64,000 nucleotides of DNA from Capitulum mitella (lineage: Eukaryota; Arthropoda; Thecostraca; Pollicipedomorpha; Pollicipedidae), in the NCBI GenBank assembly GCA_030062745.1, contig CP099841.1:31798368-31862367 (forward strand), read 5' to 3'. Below are positions 56,148-64,000 of the stretch, piece by piece. Every line of letters begins with the position of its first letter. Positions within the stretch are counted from its first letter, which is position 1. The position numbers were made by a program, and so were the translations under genes. Below the pieces are notes generated by a model. The model saw nothing but the letters and a program-made list of their open reading frames with translations, did not search any database and had not been told where the DNA came from.

Positions 56148-59100
56148 CTGCAACATGGTCGGCCGGTCAGCGGGGAGGCACGGCCAATGCGTGGCCAGGG
56201 CACCGCCAGGCCAGAGCCGACTCGGCCGTCTGACTCCCCAGCGCCCACGGTTAGGAACTGCACCAACTCACGAGACGAGCAAAATGCTGTCCAGCTTGAT
56301 GCGAGAGAAAATACAGCCCTACCAGCATCGTGCTCATTTCAGCTACTAAAATAGGCCACGGTGTGTCTAGTCCACAGATTGACTTCTACCAGCGCCCTAT
56401 CCACCCCAGGGGGACGGTGTGTCTGGTCCAGAGTGATTCCTACCGGAGCCCTGCCCACCTCAGGGGGACGGTGTGTATGGTCCAGAGAACGACTCCTAAC
56501 GGCGCCCTATCCACCCCAGGGGGACGGTGTGTCTGGTCCAGAGAGTGACTCCTAACGGCGCCCTATCCACCCCGGGGGACAGTGTGTCTGGTCCAGAGAT
56601 TGACTCCTAACAGCGCCCTATCCACCCCAAGAGGACGGTGTGTCTGGTCCAGGGATTGACTCCTAACGGCGCCCTATCCACCCCAGGGGGACAGTGTGTC
56701 TGGTCCAGAGAGTGACTCCTAACGGCGCCCTATCCACCCCAGGGGGACATTGTATCTGGTCCAGAGAGTGACTCCTAACGGCGCCCTATCCACCCCGGGG
56801 GACAGTGTGTCTGGTCCAGAGATTGACTCCTAACAGCGCCCTATCCACCCCAAGAGGACGGTGTGTCTGGTCCAGGGATTGATTCCTACTGGCGCCCTAT
56901 CCACCCCAGGGGGACGGTGTGTCTGGTCCAGAGAGTGACTCCTAACAGCACCCTATCCACGCCAGGGGGACGGTGTGTCTGGTCCAGAATGCACGACGCC
57001 CCGAGAAGGAAACAACACGGACAAGGGACCAAAACACATCACGAGCAACAAAGATTTTGTTTGTATGTTAGGAAGGTTGAGCCGCGATGGTCGGCCGGTG
57101 TGGGCCTAGGTGTCCGGCTTTCGGTACGGTAAAGCTTTGCACTTGCATGCAAAACAGTGATGGGCGAAACGACCGTTTCCGCAGGACTTGTCCGCGTGAG
57201 TGAGCTCTGAAGTCTTTGAAAACCGCCTTCCCAAGTTTTCGCAGGACTTGTCCGCGTGAGTGAGTTCTGAAGTCTTTGAAAACCGCCTCCCCAAGTTTTG
57301 ACGACTTCATCTTATAACATACGCCACAAGGCCATACGTCAAGCTTCATACGTAAATCGGGTGTCAGTACCTTCTCTTCCCTAATCATTGGCCAGGATCC
57401 AGCCTGACGCTATATCCTCCCTGTATTGTGCTCTGCTGCCCGAGACCACAAGCCAATTCGAAGTCCTTGCGAGCTTCCCAGAACATCCCCAACTCGATTA
57501 AGCAACTTATGCCCGAATACCGAAGCTTCGATAAGTACAGCAAGGACAGCAAGGAACCACCACGAATACGACATCATACGAAACGGTCACCACCACCCTC
57601 CGACCCCCCTCACACACACTCACCTGTGCCCATGTTGAAGCGCGCGCCGCCCAGGAACTCGTTGGAGGTGAGACTGTGGTCCCAGATGGTCAGCTCGAGG
57701 GCGCGCTCTCGCAGCTCGCCCAGGCTGACGTTGTCGTAGGTGATGGCGCCGCTCCAGCGCGGACACGTGGTGCGCTTCACCACCGACGTCTTCTGCTTGC
57801 TGTTCTTTCTGTCCGGCAGAAGGTAGCTGCGGCACAGGGTGACCGAGTGTCACGAGACGGACCTCCGTGAACAGCGTCGTCACTGGGCTCACCAGACGAT
57901 ACATGTTGTCCCGCTCCTGCCCCTACCAGGCCTCACCGACTTCTGTGTTGGACAGTGCTGGTTTCAATCACATACTCTTTTGGGTGCGAGGCTGATGGTT
58001 GCACTTGCAAAAATAGTACCTCTACCCTTAACACCATGAATTTTTACCGTAAGAACTTTCAAAAAAAAAATCAACGATTATCTGTAGTGCGCCGGAAGAC
58101 AGTTCTTGTCATAAACTGGAAATCAGTGAATAAAAAGGAGGCATTTCCTCTGGATCGTTTGTGCACCCTAAAACTAAGCACCGGCCCTCTGCAAATCATA
58201 CCGCGTGACTGCACGTCAGGGACGCGATATTTGCTGCGCTTGGCGTTAACCGTGCTGAAACACGGCTGACATTTAAGCAGGACTATTCAGCACCTGCACA
58301 GCGGTGTTTCGATTAGCGGGTACTAGTGAAAAGTCGCAGTTCACTCGTCACCAACGTCACAGCTGCCGTCACTCGCCGCAAACTGCCCAGCAAAGGCAGC
58401 GTGGGCCGAGGGGGAGGCGGACAACGCCAACCTCAATTTCAAAACAAATTTCAACACGTGACAAAAGAACGGCGCCACATGAACGGAAAACGGCAAACCC
58501 CGCAGGTCGCCTCCCACTTTCCTAGGCTCTCCCACGCTTCTCCTTGGGTCTCATCGGAAATTCATTGGCTGTCGCGGCGGCGCTCGCCGTCAATAAAGCT
58601 TCTTTCGTCCCCTCATCACTCACCGCTGAATGGAGTGGACAGCGCGCGTGCCCACAATGCGGAGCCCGCCGACCGCCCATTACCCGGCCGGGCCGCCACT
58701 CACCACTTGCAGAAGGGGTCGGCCGAGCCGTTGGCGCGCACCGGCGCCAGGTTCTTGGCCTCCTTGATCATGATGTGCAGCCGGCCCTTGGTCTTGCGGC
58801 CCTTGCGGCCCAGGCTGCCGTCCGGCGGCGTGTACTTGAGCGCCACGATGACGTCACCCCGGTGGCCGGGGCTCTCCTCCTGGATCTCGCTCTGCAAATG
58901 CGTCACAGTGGCGTTGTGCCCCGGTGCCAATGGCTGTCTTCATCGACCCCACTTTGCAACAAGATAACCGCGTCATTTAGAAGTGGTGGGCAGGAGGAGC
59001 TCGATTTGTATGGGGCTGCACGAAAACGTCGCGCATTGCCTCTCTTTCACACAGCAGTCGTCGGTCAGCTTGTGTACTTTGCGATAAACCATGTGTTGCG

Positions 59101-62100
59101 CAAACGTCACGTGGTGCAGTTAAAGAAGCCTCAATGCCGAATGTCCAATAAGCCGAGGCAGCAGATAAGCCTGTTTGCCAGACAAATGGCACAGCCGGCT
59201 TATGACAAAATCAACAGAACAGAAGGCGCAGATGCACGCACGGCCAAACCACCCTCCTACACTGAGCTATATTAACCCTTGCTGGGCTGGCTCCCAGATC
59301 CACCTTTGTCGGACTGGGGGGGGGGTCACAAGGCCCCCAAGATCTGGAGAATTTTAAGTCGCTCAGAAACAAGCAAAAAACATAGTTGGAAAGCCTTTGG
59401 CGAAACTAGAAAGAAGTACCCAGATTTAGACAAATCAGGTCAATACTGAGGTCATCAGAAATAATCTTACCAACCTGTTGATGTTTTTGGCACAACAATG
59501 CACTTCTCAAGTCGTGTGCGTGACTCCAGTGAGGGAAGACGTAAAACGAAGACCTGATTTACCTCGTTGGCACAATCAAGGAGCACTTGAGGTCGTAACT
59601 GTCCATTTCAATCGAAACTGAAAGCGGTGGTATTGGTAATGCTTTTTGTAAATGCAGGAGTAGCGTTTTTCTCACCGCAAAAGACTGTGTTTTGGCTACA
59701 TCACGCCGCAAATATGTTTAGGATGCATTCTAAGCCTGTAGCTATCACATTACGGTCAAACAAGGCCAGACACGTAGCCACAATTTTCCTTCCTCATGGG
59801 GGCATGGGGGATGACCCTATGCCCTCTTGGCTACGTGTCTGAACATGGCAAACCTAGGCAACACTTTTGACGCATATGAATCGGGAGTTTCTGTTGTCTG
59901 TCGTATCATCTACCGCCTTACCACTGATCAGACACATGATAAAATGTTACAACATCGGTTCATGCAAAACCCCTTCTACACAATGAAACCCATGCCGGAG
60001 TAACTTTTTGATGCAAGTCTCACAGGCACCGGGAAGCGGGCGTGGTTGTAATGTAAAGACCCAATATCTGACGGGAAGTTTTTGCGATGGCCAGGGTTTT
60101 TGTTTTTGGCAACCAAAAACAACAGGACTAGGGAAGTAAGAACTAAACAGAAAGTGAGCATGGGTGTAATTCTAATCATTTACGGCCATGCAGAGTGTGT
60201 ACGCATAGAAAAGAAGCAGCAATTTTTCAAGACGTCATATGAGGTCAGGCTGGGTCAAACGAAATTAAGTCAACATTGGGAAATAGTTCTTGCCACATAT
60301 CAGTGGTCATAAAGCACATGTAGCTACTGATGAACATTCGAATACTGTGAACCGGTGAATTACATTCGGCCGCTGGTCTCAAAATTCTTTGTAACACGTA
60401 GCCTGCCCCCAGATCATGCGCCAAAAGGTGCATTTACATGTGCAAAGATGCGCATGCACCGAAGAGTATATTCAAAGGTGACTGCATGTGCAAAAGATGT
60501 GCAAAGCACCAAGGAGTATATTCAAAGTCCAAAACTATCGAAATGGACCCGCCGTCTTAACTCACAGCCTAACAAAGGCGGAAGTGTAGATGACCTAAGG
60601 TCACGCTCCTTGACATTTCCCTAAAATCGAGATATCACAAGTACTGCATCGGTCGTGTTTTACGTAGTAGTTTAGACGTGGTAAGTTTCAAGTTAATCGA
60701 TGCATTTCACAAAAACTGCAATCCTTTGCATTATTTGGAACATGGTTTTACATGACCCGTCTTGGTTCAGTACTCTGCGGTGACCTCACGTTGAAAAGTT
60801 GACGAAATGTGTAAAAAGGATGCATGAAAAGGCACCCCTGTTTCCAGCATCTGCAACTCTTCGTGTCATGTCCATTCTTGGCAAACCAGGGGGGCTCCCG
60901 CCTCGGTGCGAATTAGGAACAGATCATACGCTCAGCACGACATTCCAGTCAATACTAACACCTAATGTCATTCCCTTTCTGGGCGGTCATGTATCGTCGA
61001 CAGGTAAGGTACGGCATGTAGATACCACACACACTGTAGGTCAAGCAACGTAACGTACCGTTAACCCGGCGAGGGTTAACAACACATCATAACCTCAGCA
61101 GAACATTCCACTTAATACCTGCTGATGTCTTCTCCATTTTGAAGTGGTGAGAAAATGGATCGTAGATAGGTAATGTGCAGTTGGTGGATACCAAAGATAC
61201 CGTAAGTCAGGTAACGTGGTAAACTGTGGAAATGATCAGACGCATCGAAAGGATTACTGCCATTAATAATGAAAGACGAATAAGCTGTTAAGCATCCACT
61301 TTCTGGCGCGAAATTCCCAACATTATTATATAAGCTAGCTGACAGGGATGTTCATGCCGTAGCGCTCCTGTACCCTACGAACGTTTTTCGAACGGCTTTA
61401 ATAAACATTTTGCAACACTATATCTAATACCAGACATCTTTCCATAACTATATCGAATGCTACAGCAAACATTCCCCGATGCAGTTCGTAGATTTCCCCA
61501 GAGAGCTTGAAAACGTCTTTTCCATGGAATTTCAGCTATGAGTGGTGTCTTCATTGGTTAACTATTGATATAACATAACACACCACGACAGACCATCACC
61601 TAAGCTGTATCACGCAATTCCGACACGTATCCATCTCGACTGGTTCGCGTCCCAAATTTTAAAGCACTGAATTATCCACGGACTGTGAATCCTGTTGTGA
61701 ATGCATGTCATTAACTTGTCTTGTGACATTATGACTGAATAGCTCGAGATAGCCGCGAAAAAAAACAGCCATGCCGTATGCGCTAATCCCGAAACTCCCG
61801 CCGGCGAGAAAATCTCAGCAGTCTGAGTCCGAACGCTGCATGGCCAGCAGTTGGAGCATTGTTGACTGGTTGATTATGCAGGTTCGGCGCTGAATGTGAC
61901 TGTGCGGTCACGTGGTGCCCCGCCCTATAAACGGCGTGCAGGCAAGTACGGGCACCGTTTGCACAACTGTGAGCACCCGGCGCCGGAAACGCCCACTTCC
62001 GGGCCGGGCGGGCTGCCTGTCGCGCCCATGCCGCGGCGGCACAGCCCTCGGGCGGGGGGAATGCGTCAGCGGCGCCTGAAGCCAAGCCTCTACTGGTCCC

Positions 62101-63733
62101 GGGGCCGCGGCGTTCAGTCGGAGACGGCACTTCTTTTCAGAGGAACAACGTCTTGTCTGTGCATTAGCTGCTAAGGTTACAGAGATGAGAGCATGAGTCC
62201 AGAGCGCTGCATCCGCCTCCGCCGCCAGGGAGTCGTCCGCAGCGTTTCATCAGACCCCCAGCCATGTCTCTCCCTTGGTCCCCACCTATCGCACTTCGTT
62301 CCCTCAGCTCCACAAGACCGCGTCTTGTCTCTCAACACGGTCGAAAAAAAACCCTCTGCGGTCGGCGAACAGCACGGGATGACACGCCCTGTGGTGATTA
62401 GGGCAGCCTCAGCTAAGCTCTGCCGAAGGTCGGCTCACCGTCTGATTGAGTTCCCCTCAGCTATTCTCAGCCCCAATACCCGGTGGTATGATCACGTAAC
62501 ATGCCATGTTCCGGGGCCAACATCAGTTAGGAAACTGCTGTGCGGGTGACTGTCATCTTGTCAAATACGCCGCATGTTTGCTTGAATTGAGCACCCTTAC
62601 AGTCGCCCAATTTCAACGCGCGTCCACGCAGAGGGAACCTGACCTCCGCCGGAACCAACTAAGACGGCCAAAACAGCAACGCCTGAAACGTTAACAGGTG
62701 TCCCACCACGAGGTTCACTACACAACGCGAGACTGTCAACCACCCTGTGACGCCTGACGTCATTAACCCACACAAAACAGCAGCGAGCAGCCGCTGCCGT
62801 CGCGCTGCCCGCCCACGCTGTCCGTGTCTCTGTCTATGCTGACTCGTGTGCTGAGAAAACATTCTTTGCATCGCGCGGTCTCGTCCCCAACTCCTTCCGC
62901 CGGAGTGGGGCGCGCGCGGTCGAACTCACACGCTCCTGGAGGGTGTACCAGCGCGGGCTGGTGTCGTCGAAGAGCTGTCGACTGAGCGGCAGCACCACCT
63001 CGCCCAGGAAGTCGTTGCGTCCGAACATGTCGCTGTGCCAGACGGTGACCCAGAGCGTGCGACTCTCCAGCTCGGAGACGGCGGCCGAAAACTGCGGCAC
63101 GCGGGCGTCACGTCATTCGCGATGGATGTATCGGCAGGCGGCAGAGATACGGCGAGCACCAGTTTACCAGTGGCAGACACACAGACAGTGTCCCAGAGGC
63201 CGGATGCACGGCACACTGCCGTCAAAGATTCCATGAGCGCAAGTTTACCGGAAGCACACACAACACCAAGCGGCCGAGCGGTGAGCGGTGAGCGGTGAGC
63301 CATGAGACATGAGCCATGCCACTCCAGTCACAGGGCTGAGAGGCCAGACACGTGACACGCTTCCGTCGCAGATTTGACGAGCGTCAATTCACCGGCGTCA
63401 GACATCGTCAGGCGGAGCGGACAAGAGGCCAACCACATGACGCTCTCCCGTCACAGATGGGGACATTAGCAACATCCAGAAACATGTCAGTTGGACGACT
63501 GGTGTAAAAAAGTGACGGAAAAACGACATCTACAATTCAAATGCGATCGCTTAGGACCACGAGAAAACGTAGACACACAGCCGCGCAACAATGTCGCCAT
63601 TTGTTGACTGAGCTTTTGTTAGCCTCACACCTTCAAAACTTCGTCAAACACAGGGTGCAGCGTGTGCTTCTTTGTTTTCGTCTTTCTCTTCCCACTCTTG
63701 GATCTATCAGGGAGCAAATACGCTTTCACGTAA
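55996..63733 (-). CDS. btsz: Synaptotagmin-like protein (bitesize/SYTL type), C-terminal part, 5 exons
   Basis: Slp proteins bind Rab GTPases through an N-terminal domain (outside the window) and membranes through tandem C2 domains, acting in vesicle tethering and apical membrane organisation. Joining 63631-63733, 62930-63091, 58704-58891, 57624-57826 and 55996-56147 gives 808 nt: one base completing a Pro codon, then 268 residues and TGA. The C2A half opens with [10 protein letters not shown]2B runs from [10 protein letters not shown] to the C-terminal [19 protein letters not shown], a characteristic Slp ending. Counting from that Tyr, C2A loop 3 is [10 protein letters not shown] (His53 where Ca-binding C2 domains have Asp) and C2B loop 3 is one residue short, WDHSLTSNE, so Ca2+ binding is probably weak. 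All four introns are GT-AG and all phases close. C2A start and the Rab-binding domain lie to the right. Confidence 0.93.
56356..56989. repeat. Minisatellite, about 56-bp unit, about 11 copies
   Basis: Units read GGTGTGTCTGGTCCAGAGAG then TGACTCCTAACGGCGCCCTA and TCCACCCCAGGGGGAC. Copies are 54-57 bp and highly similar, more divergent at the left edge. Two copies share the variants AAGAGGAC and TCCAGGGATTGA, suggesting that a multi-unit block was duplicated. Confidence 0.95.
57177..57299. repeat. 60-bp tandem duplication, two copies
   Basis: GCAGGACTTGTCCGCGTGAG recurs exactly 60 bp apart (57181 and 57241). The two copies differ at only a few bases. Confidence 0.95.
57624..57826 (-). CDS. btsz: SYTL exon: C2B core
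   Basis: A 203-nt exon with acceptor GTGCCGCAG and donor ACAG|GTGAGT. It completes Cys151 (TG|C), then encodes [58 protein letters not shown]. It holds the C2B polybasic strand and loop 3. Its reading frame starts inside the exon without ATG, so it was assembled from the phase of the neighbouring exons. Confidence 0.95.
57827..58703 (-). other. SYTL intron within C2B
   Basis: A GT-AG intron of 877 nt. Nothing further was recognised. Confidence 0.85.
58704..58891 (-). CDS. btsz: SYTL exon: start of C2B
   Basis: A 188-nt exon with acceptor ATTTGCAG and donor AAGTG|GTGAGT. It encodes [20 protein letters not shown], then a Gly/Lys/Arg-rich turn, then [20 protein letters not shown]. This is the first two strands of C2B with loop 1. 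The loop-1 position that is usually the first Ca-binding Asp is not Asp, and the following SADPF is retained. Confidence 0.95.
59276..61075. mobile_element. Possible TTAA-flanked element, about 1.8 kb
   Basis: TTAA (59272-59275) then CCCTTGCTGGG on the left. On the right, TTAA (61076-61079) preceded by sequence reading CCCTCGCCGGG on the minus strand, 9 of 11 matching. The left end also has GGACTGG and a G run, as in the 18-kb MITE. However, a second TTAA lies at 61061 and the right end falls in a local tandem duplication, so the match may be chance. Confidence 0.3.
59767..59841. repeat. 75-nt hairpin with 14-bp perfect outer stem
   Basis: The outer arms are CAGACACGTAGCCA and TGGCTACGTGTCTG. 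Inside, GGGGGCATGGGGG can pair with CCCTATGCCCTC. The size is similar to a pre-miRNA or a small foldback repeat. Confidence 0.85.
60920..61215. repeat. Diverged tandem duplication, about 161 bp
   Basis: The two halves align through CTCAGCACGACATTCCA / CTCAGCAGAACATTCCA, GTAGATACCACACACACTGT / GTGGATACCAAAGATACCGT and TCAAGCAACGTAACGT / TCAGGTAACGTGGTAA. Confidence 0.65.
62930..63091 (-). CDS. btsz: SYTL exon: second part of C2A
   Basis: A 162-nt exon, phase 0 at both ends, with acceptor GTGCCGCAG and donor CGT|GTGAGT. It encodes [37 protein letters not shown] and ends [23 protein letters not shown] and FLGEV are typical of Slp C2A. His replaces the first loop-3 Asp, which is also usual in this family. 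Confidence 0.95.
63092..63630 (-). other. SYTL intron within C2A
   Basis: A GT-AG intron of 539 nt. A short GAGCGGT run at 63280-63297 is the only repeat seen. Confidence 0.85.
63631..63733 (-). CDS. btsz: SYTL exon: first C2A exon in the window
   Basis: A 103-nt exon with acceptor TCGTTTCAG and donor AAG|GTGTGA. Its first base completes a Pro codon, then [20 protein letters not shown] and [29 protein letters not shown] is the C2A signature of Slp proteins with the polybasic phosphoinositide-binding strand. It has no ATG and was found by extending the phase-0 start of the next exon. Confidence 0.93.
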
Positions 63734-64000
63734 CTGAAACGAAAACAAAAGACTGTAAAATGTCAGATCATGGTGCAAAAAGACAAGCCTGACCACACTG
63801 CAAAACAGACTCTTTAAAGTAATGACGCTTTAAATTACTACCAAACACCAAACAAACAGACTCTTTAAAGTACTGACGCTTTAAAACACCGCCAAACAAA
63901 CCACTTCGGCGCCTTTTCTTTGACACGCAAAGTATCAGAATCAAACACTTAGAAGTTTGAAAAATGTACGAGGGGTGTATGAAAAGTTTTAAGCATCAAA
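63734..64000. other. SYTL intron (partial) with a tandem duplication and a mariner-like end
   Basis: The upstream intron of the SYTL gene runs off the window. It holds a 51-bp two-copy duplication (CAGACTCTTTAAAGTA at 63806 and 63857) and, at 63969-64000, a mariner-like terminal sequence. Confidence 0.7.
63969..64000 (+). mobile_element. Mariner-like terminal repeat, cut by window edge
   Basis: After a TA dinucleotide the sequence reads CGAGGGGTGTATGAAAAGTT and TTAAGC. CGAGGGGTGTNNNAAAAGT is typical of mariner-family terminal repeats, which insert at TA. The body would lie to the right of the window. Confidence 0.5.

Larger units (their letters stand above)
56148..57623 (-). other. SYTL last intron
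   Basis: A GT-AG intron of 1.5 kb, filled over 40 percent by a minisatellite (56356-56989) and holding a 60-bp two-copy duplication (57177-57299). Confidence 0.85.
58892..62929 (-). other. SYTL intron between C2A and C2B
   Basis: A GT-AG intron of 4.0 kb. It includes a possible TTAA-flanked element (59276-61075), a 75-nt long-stem hairpin (59767-59841) and a diverged 161-bp tandem duplication (60920-61215). GC-rich at 61890-62120. No coding exon was recognised. Confidence 0.75.

Noticed and set aside
55455..56354. Several 110-180 codon frames on both strands near the SYTL 3' end
   Set aside because: GC-rich composition and antisense overlap with the SYTL last exon. No conserved segment.

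Overview
The window is nuclear DNA of an arthropod, most likely a pancrustacean. Introns are large, all but one of the splice sites is GT-AG, and the casein kinase 1 gamma C-terminus matches the insect gilgamesh layout, including the motif RHGSVQ before SSTNGEL and a terminal CCCFF. Much of the DNA is GC- and CpG-rich, with many C/G homopolymer runs, minisatellites and decayed DNA transposons. The species cannot be named from the sequence.

Two genes can be reconstructed, both on the minus strand. (1) A complete casein kinase 1 gamma gene (gish/CSNK1G) has its start codon at 38739 and its stop at 5409-5411. Eleven coding exons total 1371 nt and give 456 residues. All exon phases close, all catalytic motifs are intact, and the last exon supplies the palmitoylation-type CCCFF tail. 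One intron (intron 9) needs a GC-AG donor. (2) The 3' part of a synaptotagmin-like protein gene (bitesize/SYTL type) lies at 55996-63733. Five exons give the last 268 residues: the second half of C2A, all of C2B and the stop. Its 5' part lies beyond the right edge. Both families act at membranes (Wnt receptor phosphorylation and vesicle traffic; Rab/phosphoinositide vesicle tethering). They are simply adjacent here, and no joint function is implied.

Layout. 1-4874: no recognised gene, GC-rich to about 1500. 4875-38739: CK1 gamma, whose introns hold minisatellites (9.4, 11.6, 21.4, 23.8 and 35.6 kb), a tRNA-derived SINE beside an inverted partial copy (17.5-18.0 kb), two TTAA-flanked piggyBac-like MITE candidates of about 1.2 kb (18.1-19.3 and 25.8-27.0 kb) and a very GC-rich block (32.9-34.7 kb). 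39.0-41.5 kb: a sharply bounded AT-rich block almost without CpG, just upstream of the first CK1 gamma coding exon. 41.5-56.0 kb: intergenic DNA with hAT-like termini, a 499-bp hAT MITE with an 8-bp target duplication, an unrecognised ORF fragment cluster, strong hairpins, a three-copy repeat with nuclear-receptor-like half-sites and a broken Tc1-type transposase with apparent DD37E spacing. 56.0-63.7 kb: the SYTL exons, with an 11-copy minisatellite in the last intron. The right edge shows the start of a mariner-like terminal repeat.

Most other long reading frames lie in GC-rich or repetitive DNA on both strands at once and are not genes. No prokaryote-style operon, CRISPR array or complete tRNA/rRNA gene was seen.
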